A DNA stretch of 64,000 nucleotides, taken from contig CBDFMU010000026.1 in NCBI GenBank assembly GCA_965249785.1, positions 124,001-188,000 of the forward strand, in the 5' to 3' direction. Source of the DNA: M3007 sp965249785 (GTDB taxonomy: Bacteria > Bacteroidota > Bacteroidia > Chitinophagales > Saprospiraceae). Position 1 is the stretch's first letter, and every line of letters starts with the position of its first letter. The notes beneath the pieces are model-generated. The model made no database searches and was not told the origin of the DNA. It worked only from the letters and a program-made list of their open reading frames with translations. The position numbers and the translations under genes were made by a program. This document shows, in pieces, positions 26,060 through 34,054 of this stretch.

Positions 26060-27397
26060 ATGAAGAAGTTATACGTCTTGTTGTCCATCGTGCTGGTGGT
26101 CACCTATGCCTGTACCTACGATTCCCTGGGGGAAGCGGAGGATATTGAACTACGAAATATTATAAAAAGCCGGTCTCCAACGGGTTTGGTTGGCTACTTC
26201 ATTTTACCGGAAAGTAACGACTACGCCAATATTCCCCAGTCGCCCGCCAACCCACTGACAGCCAACAAAGTAGCACTGGGCAAATTGCTTTTTTATGAAT
26301 CTTGTTTCAGCGTAGAAGCCAAACATCCCAGCGAGTTGGCCACTTTCTCTTGCAGTTCCTGTCATGTTCCGGCTGCAGGTTTTCGGCCTAACCGAATGCA
26401 GGGCATTGCCGACGGGGGTATTGGCTTTGGCACCTTGGGGGAAGCGCGTCACAAACTTCCCGAGTATGACGAGCAGGATATTGATGCGCAAGGTGCGCGG
26501 CCGCTAAGTGTGCTCAACGTGGCTTTTGCTACCAATACCATGTGGAACGGCTCTTTTGGCGATGCCGGAGTGAATACTGGCACCGAGAGTTTGTGGGGTA
26601 TCTATGATCCAGCTACGGCCATCAATAACGAACGCTTGGGAGCATTAGAAGGCCAGAATATCGAAGGTCTTAAAACCCACCGCATGCAGTTCAATGAGGA
26701 GCTGGTACGTAATAATGGCTATAAGGCCCTGTTCGATGCTGCTTTCCCAGACGTACCAGTTGCGGAACGTTATACTCGTAAAACGGCCAGTTTTGCGCTG
26801 TCTGCCTACCTGCGCACCTTGCTTTGTACGGAAGCCCCTTTTCAACAATGGTTGAAAGGCGAGGAAGACGCCATGAGTGAGGAACAAAAGAGAGGTGCCC
26901 TGTTATTTTTTGACAAAGCCGGTTGTTATCATTGTCATCACGAACCCAACCTGGGGTCTATGACTTTTCAGGCTTTGGGGGTGCAAGACTTGTTTGAAAA
27001 TGGCGGTTTGAAAACGAACCTGGAAGATCGGCGCAACCTGGGGCGTGGCGGATTTACCGGGCGCGAGGAGGATATGTTCCGTTTTCGAGTGCCGCAGTTG
27101 TATAATTTGGGCTATAGCGGACCTTATTTCCATGGCAGCAGCAAGAAAACCTTGAACGCAGTAGTGGAGTATTTCAATGCGGGCGTGCCGGAAAATCCAC
27201 GGGTGCCCACCTCACAAATTTCGTCCTATTTCCATCCCTTACACCTGACCAAGGAGGAGATCAGCGACTTGGAAACCTTCATTCGTGAGGGGCTGCGCGA
27301 CCCATTCCTCCAACGATACGTACCCGATGCGGTATTATCAGGCAATTGTTTTCCAAACAACGATCCTATTTCTAAGGATGATTTAGGTTGCCATTGA
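26060..27397 (+). CDS. Di-heme cytochrome c peroxidase (MauG/CcpA family), lipoprotein
   Basis: This 445-residue periplasmic protein reduces hydrogen peroxide with electrons from cytochrome c, or acts like MauG on a protein substrate. The lipoprotein signal ends VVTYAC (Cys18). Two c-type heme sites are present: CSSCH (98-102, peroxidatic) and CYHCH in the second domain. NRMQGIADGG lies behind the first, and GPYFHGSSKKTLNAVVEYFN near the end includes the His of the second domain. The family is normally 320-400 residues; the extra length is in the N-terminal linker. It stands alone between recQ and a lipoprotein gene. Confidence 0.9.
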   Translation: MKKLYVLLSIVLVVTYACTYDSLGEAEDIELRNIIKSRSPTGLVGYFILPESNDYANIPQSPANPLTANKVALGKLLFYESCFSVEAKHPSELATFSCSSCHVPAAGFRPNRMQGIADGGIGFGTLGEARHKLPEYDEQDIDAQGARPLSVLNVAFATNTMWNGSFGDAGVNTGTESLWGIYDPATAINNERLGALEGQNIEGLKTHRMQFNEELVRNNGYKALFDAAFPDVPVAERYTRKTASFALSAYLRTLLCTEAPFQQWLKGEEDAMSEEQKRGALLFFDKAGCYHCHHEPNLGSMTFQALGVQDLFENGGLKTNLEDRRNLGRGGFTGREEDMFRFRVPQLYNLGYSGPYFHGSSKKTLNAVVEYFNAGVPENPRVPTSQISSYFHPLHLTKEEISDLETFIREGLRDPFLQRYVPDAVLSGNCFPNNDPISKDDLGCH

Positions 27398-27421
27398 TTA
27401 ATAACCTCATAACTCATAACT

Positions 27422-28615
27422 TCAATAAATGGCCTTATTGTTCCGCAGTTCATTCCGCAAATCCGGTTGTAAACGGTCAGCGGCTTGCACCAGCATATCC
27501 TCATCGCGCGGGAAAGGCAAAGGCTGATTACCAATGCGCTTGCGGCTGTCTTCGGTAAGCGCACGCTTGTCGCCTTTGAAAGTCGAAGCATAATTCTCAA
27601 ATAGCACCTCGGTACCCAAATCACGTTGATTCAGCAGCTTCTTTCGGTCGGCGTCGTACACTTCCAGATTGCCACTCAAACGGGCGGCTTTGCTCTGAAA
27701 TACTTCCAGCACGTCGGCGCGGAGGCGAACGTAACGCGGCGTTTTCATATCGTTACCCAAAGAATCTTTGCGCACGTTGCCTTTCTTGTCCAGCACATAA
27801 TCGAACCCGTCCTGAATTTGCTTTTCGTCGGTATAGGAACGTTCGTGGATTTTTTCCGGGCTAATGTCAATGTTGCGCACTTTAAACACCACATTATAAT
27901 CATACTGTACGCCCGGCTCGGCCTGGAAATAAAAAGCCTTCCATTCGCTATCGAGATCGTTTTTACCAATGTTTAGGAGACGTTCAGCAAAAGCGCGGGG
28001 CAGCACTTTGTCCGACTGATTCTTTACCTCAAACAACACATAGGAGGTTCCCAGATTGCGGGCGCGGGCTTTCAGTTCGGTTTTGTCTTTATAAGTTTGG
28101 TAGTAACGAGTTTCTAAATTCCGTAAAGTGGCATAGGCTTGACGCGCTGCTGCACGGTCGCCACGCTCGGCTTTTTCCAGCAAGTCCTGGGCTTGGTTAT
28201 ACAGGTGAGCGGCAGCTTTCTCGCTACTCTCGTTTTCCAGTTGAGCAATATCTACCAGTTCGATGCGGGCGCGATAACCATTGCTGGCTACCAGCGGCAA
28301 CAACGGACTCACCTTCTGCTGACGTTCGCGAATCTGGCGATAAATGCGGTTGACTTTCTCCCAGTTTTCGTCGCGGTTTTGATTGGTCAGGTTTTTAGCC
28401 AAAGTCAGGTCGCGGGCTTGCGCTTTCTGAAAAGACACCTCCAAGGCTTGAACGTATTCGAGTTTCTTTTTGGATTTGCCCGCCAATCTACGGATGCTCA
28501 GTTCGATGGCATTGTCGTAGTCGCCCGTTTCAGAATATTTGCGGGCAGTGTGGCAGGCAGTTAGCAGGCAAGTGAGGGCTAATAAAGGAAGGAAGAAACG
28601 GGAGATGGTACGCAT
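27422..28615 (-). CDS. Lipoprotein with helical-repeat N-domain, function unknown
   Basis: A 397-residue lipoprotein: the signal MRTISRFFLPLLALTCLLTA precedes Cys21. YSETGDYDNAIELSIRRLAG is TPR-like and introduces about 150 residues of helices rich in Arg, Lys and Glu (NRIYRQIRERQQKV). The C-terminal half is beta-rich (YNVVFKVRNIDISPEKIHER, ARLSGNLEVYDADRKKLLNQ). The layout resembles a scaffold or assembly lipoprotein, but I recognise no named family. It converges with the peroxidase gene, 24 bp apart. Confidence 0.7.
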   Translation of the reverse strand: MRTISRFFLPLLALTCLLTACHTARKYSETGDYDNAIELSIRRLAGKSKKKLEYVQALEVSFQKAQARDLTLAKNLTNQNRDENWEKVNRIYRQIRERQQKVSPLLPLVASNGYRARIELVDIAQLENESSEKAAAHLYNQAQDLLEKAERGDRAAARQAYATLRNLETRYYQTYKDKTELKARARNLGTSYVLFEVKNQSDKVLPRAFAERLLNIGKNDLDSEWKAFYFQAEPGVQYDYNVVFKVRNIDISPEKIHERSYTDEKQIQDGFDYVLDKKGNVRKDSLGNDMKTPRYVRLRADVLEVFQSKAARLSGNLEVYDADRKKLLNQRDLGTEVLFENYASTFKGDKRALTEDSRKRIGNQPLPFPRDEDMLVQAADRLQPDLRNELRNNKAIY

Positions 28616-28869
28616 GGCTTTCGTTTTTGATTGTTTTCAAATCTGCCTGCAAGATGCGCGGGTGCCACGATACCGAATTGCTAAAAGGTGTTAGAACTTT
28701 CGCAAAGTTTGTTAAAAAGTTAAACAGGGTGTAAACGCGTTTAAATTATTTGTGAATTGATCCGTTCAAAATAATTAAACCACGACGACACAAAGAATAA
28801 GACGCAATTTGTTGACGGTAAAATATTTATTCGTAGTGGCTCGTCGTATCGTAGTGGTAGATAAATTTG

Positions 28870-29319
28870 CTACCCCTTCCTCCGCGTATCCAGAATGTAC
28901 TGAATTTTCCAACCCTGTGCCGTCTTGACCAGCTGAAAGGAATTGGTGCCAGTGTGGGAAAGTTTTCCGTTCAAATAAAACTTGTAGGGTGTCCACACGC
29001 TGGCCAGAGATTGCTCGGTATGGATAGCCTCAAACTCAATTTTTTCTTCAAATTTATCGCTGGAAGGCGAGCCGACGAAGGCCACAAACTCAGCAAAATC
29101 CTCGGAGATAATGTCCAGTTTTCCTTCTCGATTTTTCATGTAGGTTTGCAACACTGGCATGGGCATACAAGTGCTGCGCAGCGTGGCGGTGTCGCGTTTT
29201 TGCATCGCCTCAAAAAAACGATTGATCACGGTTTTGATGGCTTTATCCTCTTTTTGTGCTGAGGCATTTTGGCTGATGATGACGGTCAATAAAAGCAGGA
29301 CGAAACGAAAATAGTGCAT
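28870..29319 (-). CDS. Secreted NTF2-like protein
   Basis: From ATG 29319 the protein is 149 residues with a signal peptide (MHYFRFVLLLLTVIISQNAS then AQ). The mature part starts KAIKTVINRFFEAMQKRDTA, the opening helix of the NTF2/SnoaL fold, and ends NSFQLVKTAQGWKIQYILDT, the closing strands. Members serve as small enzymes or ligand-binding domains; nothing here tells which. The longer ORF from 29421 covers the repetitive leader and is rejected. The gene is divergent from thioredoxin. Confidence 0.75.
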   Translation of the reverse strand: MHYFRFVLLLLTVIISQNASAQKEDKAIKTVINRFFEAMQKRDTATLRSTCMPMPVLQTYMKNREGKLDIISEDFAEFVAFVGSPSSDKFEEKIEFEAIHTEQSLASVWTPYKFYLNGKLSHTGTNSFQLVKTAQGWKIQYILDTRRKG

Positions 29320-29324
29320 GATTG

Positions 29325-29365
29325 TCAAAATGTTGAGCAAGTTGAAAGGGTTGAGGTTGTTGAGA
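29325..29365 (-). repeat. CTCAAC-type repeat leader of the NTF2-like gene
   Basis: On the minus strand TTCTCAACAACCTCAACCC and TTTCAACTTGCTCAACA stand immediately before ATG 29319. The same degenerate motif precedes the divergent thioredoxin start. Confidence 0.5.
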
Positions 29366-29496
29366 AGGGGAAGGGAGAAAAATTTGATGGTCGAAATTGC
29401 TCCTACTGCCTCGTTTGGCACATACTTTTCGATGAATATCCACAGATTGTTCTCCCAAGAGCATTTTTGCGCAACCCAACTATCTCTCTTGCTGTT

Positions 29497-29532
29497 TTCT
29501 CAACAATCTCAACTTTCTCAACACCCTCAACA
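29497..29532 (+). repeat. CTCAAC-type repeat leader of the thioredoxin gene
   Basis: Four CTCAAC units spaced 10-11 bp (CTCAACAATCTCAACTTT then CTCAACACCCTCAAC) end just before ATG 29540, where a ribosome-binding site would be expected. Confidence 0.55.
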
Positions 29533-29539
29533 ATTTCCC

Positions 29540-29845
29540 ATGACTGCCTCTTTTGCTTCCCTGACCAATTCCGAAACGCCGGTGTTGATTGATTTTTGGG
29601 CGACCTGGTGCGGCCCCTGTCGCGCAATGGCTCCCGTGTTGGATGACTTGAAAGCCGATCTCGGCGACCGCGTCCGCATCGTCAAGATAGATGTGGATAA
29701 AAACACCGACCTCGCCGTAGAAATGAAAGTGATGGGTGTGCCCACATTTATGGTCTATAAAAACGGCCAGCAAATCTGGCAACAAGCTGGTGCGCAAACC
29801 AAAGAAGCCCTCAAAAGAGTAATCGAAACGGCTGAGAAACAATGA
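29540..29845 (+). CDS. Thioredoxin
   Basis: A 101-residue thioredoxin that reduces protein disulfides in the cytoplasm. From ATG 29540 the catalytic motif WCGPC is at 23-27, preceded by VLIDFWATW. DVDKNTDLAVEMKVMGVPTF carries the cis-proline next to the active site, and FMVYKNGQQIWQQAGA completes the fold. ATG 29318, far upstream in the same frame, is rejected because it would add 74 low-complexity residues over the CTCAAC repeat. The TGA overlaps the next gene's ATG by 4 bp (ATGA), so the M15 peptidase is probably co-translated. Confidence 0.93.
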   Translation: MTASFASLTNSETPVLIDFWATWCGPCRAMAPVLDDLKADLGDRVRIVKIDVDKNTDLAVEMKVMGVPTFMVYKNGQQIWQQAGAQTKEALKRVIETAEKQ

Positions 29846-30618
29846 AATACGTTTCAATGCTACTGCTTGCCGCACTCGGTTGGGCCTGCCAATCTGATTC
29901 CTCTGCAAACGCAAAAACGGCCCTCATTCCCTCAGCCACGTTGACGGCGGTGGCGGATACTTTGCCAAATCCTATTGCGGCGAAGGTGGACGACAATTAT
30001 TTGCTCGGTAAATTTGATCCTAAATTAAATCCCAATTTTATTTCGGTAGGCATACCATATTCCGCCCGCGCCGGAATGATGTTGCGCAAAGAGGCATTGG
30101 AAGCGTTTAAAAAAATGTTTGCGGCAGCAAAAAAGGAAGGCATTTCTCTGAATATCATTTCTTCTACCCGCAATTTTGCGCAGCAAAAAAAAATCTGGGA
30201 AGATAAATGGATTCGCTTCGCGAAAGATGCACCCGCGCCCAAAGACCGCGCCTTGAAAATTCTGGAATATTCGTCGATGCCCGGCTCTTCGCGCCATCAC
30301 TGGGGCACCGATATGGACTTAAATGATTTGAACAATGCCGCTTTCGAGGCAGGTGGCAAGTATGAAAAAGTCTACACTTGGCTTACAGCTCATGCCCACG
30401 AATATGGTTTTGGCCAGCCCTATACCGCTGGACGGCCCACTGGCTATAATGAAGAAAAATGGCACTGGTCGTATTTGCCGCTTTCCCGCGATTTTCTTGC
30501 GGCCTATCGCCAGCGGCTTAGTGAAAAAGACATAGTGGGTTTTCAAGGCGCGGAAACGGCCACTGAAATTGGTATTGTTAAAAATTACGTGTTGGGAGTA
30601 AATGCGGATTGTAAATAA
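29842..30618 (+). CDS. M15-family D-Ala-D-Ala carboxypeptidase-like lipoprotein
   Basis: This 258-residue lipoprotein (lipid Cys16 in LAALGWACQSD) has the VanY/M15 zinc peptidase pattern. SSTRNFAQQKKIWEDKW is the substrate-binding Arg region. SSRHHWGTDMDL supplies the first zinc His and Asp, and EEKWHWSYLPLS supplies the catalytic Glu and last His. It would trim peptidoglycan stem peptides in the periplasm. The four-base overlap with thioredoxin is unexpected, since the products act in different compartments; coupling may be accidental. Confidence 0.9.
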   Translation: MKYVSMLLLAALGWACQSDSSANAKTALIPSATLTAVADTLPNPIAAKVDDNYLLGKFDPKLNPNFISVGIPYSARAGMMLRKEALEAFKKMFAAAKKEGISLNIISSTRNFAQQKKIWEDKWIRFAKDAPAPKDRALKILEYSSMPGSSRHHWGTDMDLNDLNNAAFEAGGKYEKVYTWLTAHAHEYGFGQPYTAGRPTGYNEEKWHWSYLPLSRDFLAAYRQRLSEKDIVGFQGAETATEIGIVKNYVLGVNADCK

Positions 30619-30649
30619 TGTGACCGCGTGAAGGCGACCATAAGCGCGA

Positions 30650-30670
30650 GGGCGACCCTTGTGGTCGCCC
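30650..30670. terminator. Hairpin between convergent genes
   Basis: GGGCGACC and GGTCGCCC pair perfectly around CTTGT. There is no T-tract, so it may be a REP-like palindrome rather than a factor-independent terminator. Confidence 0.4.
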
Positions 30671-30691
30671 AACACACGATTGCCCAACATA

Positions 30692-31066
30692 TCAATCGGT
30701 CACAATATTCGTCGTGATAGCTACCAACCGATTCGTCTCGTTGGGAAAAATAGTGGTAGGCTTGAATGTCTTCGCTTCCTCCGGCGTCATCATGGCATAG
30801 GCGATAATGATCACAATATCACCGACTTGCGCGCGCCGCGCTGCCGCGCCATTCAGGCAAATGATGCCACTTTTCCGCTCACCACGAATGACGTAGGTTT
30901 CGATCCGTTCGCCATTATTGTTGTTCACGATCTGCACTTTCTCCCCTTCGATCAGGTTGGCGGCGTCCATCAAATCCTCATCAATCGTGATGCTGCCGAT
31001 ATAATTCAGGTCGGCCTCGGTGACGCGTACCCGGTGTATTTTGCTCTTGAAAACGTGGATAAACAT
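30692..31066 (-). CDS. panD: Aspartate 1-decarboxylase
   Basis: PanD converts L-aspartate to beta-alanine for pantothenate and coenzyme A synthesis. The 124-residue proenzyme has the self-cleavage site YIGSIT, where cutting between Gly24 and Ser25 creates the pyruvoyl group. KSKIHRVRVTEADL is the N-terminal beta chain, and NGAAARRAQVGDIVIIIAYA is the conserved core helix and strand. Length and all key residues are normal. No other pantothenate gene is in the window. Confidence 0.97.
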   Translation of the reverse strand: MFIHVFKSKIHRVRVTEADLNYIGSITIDEDLMDAANLIEGEKVQIVNNNNGERIETYVIRGERKSGIICLNGAAARRAQVGDIVIIIAYAMMTPEEAKTFKPTTIFPNETNRLVAITTNIVTD

Positions 31067-31172
31067 GATGTTGCCTGGCGAAATTTTGAGGGTTTAGAAC
31101 ACGCAAACAGGGTTTTTAGTTGGGCAATTTTCCTTTTTCCGCGCCGTTTTAGCCCAAAAATAAAACCACATT

Positions 31173-32162
31173 ATGAAGCAATCTTTCCTGTCTCTTTCCC
31201 TGTTGCTGCTCCCTTTTTTCGCCATCAGTCAAGTCATGGGCAACTACGGCAATCAACAGCAAACCTATCAAAATGTAGTCCCCAATGCCCAGTTCCGTTC
31301 CGTACCCAAGTCGGCGGTGATGCTGGATGGCAATCAAATGGAGATCAGTATCAACGCGCTGTCCAACCAGAAAGCCAGTTCGTACACCGCGATTTTTAGT
31401 ATGGTGCAAGTCGGTAAAACCGCCGATGAAACCAACACACTGCTGAATTCCCGGCTGACGGCTTTTATGAATGATTTGATCACACTCGGCATTCCGGCCC
31501 CCGATATTTACGTGGATATGGTCAATTTTCTGCCAAAATACGAGTACGACGTGACCAAAAAGTTGTTTTCCAAAAAGACCTACACCGAAATTCCCAAAGG
31601 CTTTGAACTGCAAAAAAACATCCACATCCGTTACACCGTTCCGGCCCTGCTCGACCGCATCGTGACCGCCGCGGCGCGTCAGGAAATCTACGACATTGTG
31701 AAAGTGGATTACTTTGTAAAAGAACCACAAGTCGTGTACGCGCAACTCCGAGACGCTGCTTTTCAATATATTACGCAAATCAAAACCCAATATAAGAGCA
31801 TCGGCGTACGGCTCGATTCAGCCTATTTGGTTACTGCCGAAAATGCCTGGGTAGCCTATCCAATCAATCGCTACGAGGCTTATCAGGCATTCAGCGGCCA
31901 GCGTTTAGATAGCGACGATAAAAATAATGCGGTGGTAAATGCCATTGATAAGCCTGTCTCACGCTTCTATAATGCCGTACCCGCCAACGATTATGATGTG
32001 GTCATTAACCCCGAAATACTGGAACCCGCCGTGCAGTTTTCTTACAATCTGATCCTGCGCTTTACGCTGCCAGAAAGGAAACCATATACCAAAACCGAGA
32101 TAAAAAAAGAGTTTATCATGGTTACACCTGCTGGTGAAGTGAAGACTTTAAAGGTTGAGTAA
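31173..32162 (+). CDS. Secreted SIMPL-domain protein
   Basis: A 329-residue exported protein with a signal peptide (MKQSFLSLSLLLLPFFAISQ). The sequence shows the SIMPL (DUF541) pattern: an N-terminal strand region asking for activity (MEISINALSNQKASSYTAIF), the repeated helix DETNTLLNSRLTAFMNDLIT with IPAPDIYVDM, and later AFQYITQIKTQYKSIGVRLD. Such proteins are periplasmic and their role is poorly known. It is divergent from panD. Confidence 0.75.
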   Translation: MKQSFLSLSLLLLPFFAISQVMGNYGNQQQTYQNVVPNAQFRSVPKSAVMLDGNQMEISINALSNQKASSYTAIFSMVQVGKTADETNTLLNSRLTAFMNDLITLGIPAPDIYVDMVNFLPKYEYDVTKKLFSKKTYTEIPKGFELQKNIHIRYTVPALLDRIVTAAARQEIYDIVKVDYFVKEPQVVYAQLRDAAFQYITQIKTQYKSIGVRLDSAYLVTAENAWVAYPINRYEAYQAFSGQRLDSDDKNNAVVNAIDKPVSRFYNAVPANDYDVVINPEILEPAVQFSYNLILRFTLPERKPYTKTEIKKEFIMVTPAGEVKTLKVE

Positions 32163-32206
32163 ATGTTTGATAAAGAACTAGTTGTGATATTATGTCCATC
32201 ACCATG

Positions 32207-32300
32207 TTGTCATTCTGAACGCAGTGAAGAATCTGGCTACGAAAGACGTGGGCATTCACCTGCGCTCCCGACCAGATTCTTCCTATCGTCAGAATGACAG
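32207..32300. repeat. TTGTCATTCTGA inverted-repeat element 1
   Basis: TTGTCATTCTGA at the left edge matches TCAGAATGACA at the right, with AAGAATCTGG and CCAGATTCTT as an inner pair. One of four related hairpin elements in the window (others at 33976, 43702 and 47475). Confidence 0.65.
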
Positions 32301-32435
32301 CGCGGTTAGGCATGTTTTTCAGCATAACTTTAACGATATCACGGTGGAATTGCCCATCTTCCCCTACTTTTGCGCTCTTTTTTAAATAGCGGTGAAATTG
32401 AAAAGCGATCAAGTTACTTTAACAAGGTATTCCAT

Positions 32436-32468
32436 CGCTTCATCATTTCATCCCTTCATCCCTTCATA
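32436..32468 (+). repeat. TTCATC tandem leader of asnS
   Basis: TTCATC or TTCAT recurs four to five times with a spacing of 7-9 bp and runs into AAAAATG of asnS. There is no purine-rich ribosome-binding site. Confidence 0.45.
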
Positions 32469-32471
32469 AAA

Positions 32472-33963
32472 ATGCAACGCACAAAGATTGCCGAACTCCT
32501 ACGCACTGAACCCGTCGGCACCGAAGTCTTAGTAAAAGGCTGGGTCAAAGCCTTTCGCAACAACCAGTTTATCGCCCTCAACGACGGCTCTACTTCCAAT
32601 AATTTGCAAGTGGTGGTGGACTTTGAAAATACCGATCCAGCCCTCATCAATCGCATCAAATACGGTGCGGCGATTGGCGCACAAGGCTTACTAATTGAGT
32701 CGCAGGGCAAGGGCCAGAAAGTGGAATTGAAAGTGAGCACTCTCGAAATATTTGGCGACTGCAACCCAGAAGAATTTCCGCTGCAACCTAAAAAGCAATC
32801 GCTCGAATTTCTGCGTGAAAATGCCCATCTGCGCTTTCGGACCAACACCTTTGCAGCGGTGTTCCGCACGCGCCATGCGTTGGCTTTTGCTATTCATAAG
32901 TTCTTCAACGACAAGGGTTTCTATTACTTGCATACGCCTATCATCAATTAGTGTAGGTATATTAGAGTTTAGAGAGATTATTTTATTAACCGCCAGCGAT
33001 GCGGAGGGAGCGGGTGAAATGTTTCAGGTAACGACCCTCGATTTGAATAAACCGCCGCGTCAGGAAAACGGAGCCATAGATTTTGCGCAGGACTTTTTCA
33101 AACGTCCCACCAACCTCACCGTATCCGGTCAATTGGAAGGCGAATTGGGAGCCACCGCCCTCGGCGATGTCTACACTTTTGGGCCTACTTTTCGGGCGGA
33201 AAATTCCAACACGACGCGCCACCTGGCCGAGTTCTGGATGATCGAGCCGGAGGTCGCTTTCGCCGATCTGAACGACAACATGAACCTCGCCGAGGAGATG
33301 TTGCAGTACGTCATTCGCTACGCGCTGGAACACTGCGCCGACGACTTGAAAATTCTGGAAGAGCGGTTGTTGGAAGAAGAAAAAAGCAAACCGCAGGACC
33401 AGCGTTCGGAATTGTCCTTGCTGGAAAAACTGCGTTTCGTCACTGAAAATGAGTTCGAGCGGCTGACTTACACAAAAGCCATTGATATTCTGAAAAATTC
33501 TACCCCGAACAAAAAAGGGAAATTCCAATATCCAGTGGAAGGCTGGGGCACCGACCTGCAAAGTGAACACGAGCGGTATTTAGTAGAAAAGCATTTCAAA
33601 AAACCGGTCATTTTAACCAATTATCCGGCGGAAATCAAGGCCTTTTATATGCGCCAAGACGAACCATCCGAAGGCGTACCCGGCCCTACTGTCTCAGCGA
33701 TGGATATTCTGTTTCCCGGTATCGGCGAAATAGTGGGTGGCTCGCAACGCGAAGAACGCTACGATCGATTGGTGCAGCGCATGAACGAAATGCACATCCC
33801 TACCGAGGAATTGTCCTGGTATTTGGACACCCGACGTTTTGGTACTTGCCCGCACGCTGGCTTTGGGTTGGGTTTTGAGCGATTGGTACTATTCGTAACG
33901 GGAATGACTAATATCCGTGACGTGATTGCTTTTCCGAGGTATCCGGGAAGTGCGGAGTTTTAA
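32472..33963 (+). CDS. asnS: Asparaginyl-tRNA synthetase, split by a 43-bp insert
   Basis: Class IIb synthetase charging tRNA-Asn. Exon-like part one (158 codons) holds the OB-fold anticodon domain (VLVKGWVKAFRNNQFIALND) and reaches YYLHTPII. Part two begins TASDAEGAGEMFQVTTLDL, the direct continuation in the family, and includes the class II motifs FRAENSNTTRHLAEFWMIEP and GFGLGFERLVLFVTGM. Between them 43 bases (32946-32988) carry stops in the incoming frame. Removing them exactly restores HTPIITASDAEG and a normal 482-residue protein. Since this enzyme is usually essential, the insert is either an assembly artefact, a bypassed or spliced element, or a second functional source exists. Confidence 0.9.
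32946..32988 (+). other. 43-bp AT-rich intervening sequence in asnS
   Basis: It starts AATTAGTGTAGGTATATTAG and ends GATTATTTTATTA. It is strongly AT-rich compared with the gene, has an immediate in-frame TAG, and sits exactly between Ile158 and the conserved Thr. No target duplication beyond a possible ATTA at both ends, and no match to the other repeats in the window was seen. Confidence 0.8.
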
Positions 33964-33975
33964 GAACACGCTCCG

Positions 33976-34039
33976 TTTGTCATCCTGCCGGGAACCGTCC
34001 ACTCTACGTAGAGCGGACGGTTCCCGGCAGGATGACAAA
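33976..34039. repeat. TGTCAT hairpin element 2, perfect 25-bp arms
   Basis: The left arm (33976-34000, TTTGTCATCCTGCCGGGAAC...) and right arm (34015-34039) are exact complements. The loop carries a further CTCTACGTAGAG palindrome. It lies between convergent asnS and the M14 peptidase, so it can act as a terminator on both strands. Confidence 0.8.
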
Positions 34040-34054
34040 ACTTAGTGTACACCT

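Noticed and set aside
29318..29539. Long N-terminal extension of thioredoxin
   Set aside because: It translates the CTCAAC repeat and overlaps the divergent promoter region; the 101-residue form is the normal thioredoxin.
30692..31399. Plus-strand ORF of 246 residues opposite panD
   Set aside because: It is an antisense shadow of panD and its upstream region.
32946..32988. Bypass element in asnS with matched take-off and landing codons
   Set aside because: The take-off codon ATC has no matching codon directly before the resume point (TTA precedes ACC), so a T4-like hop is not supported by the sequence alone; kept only as one option.
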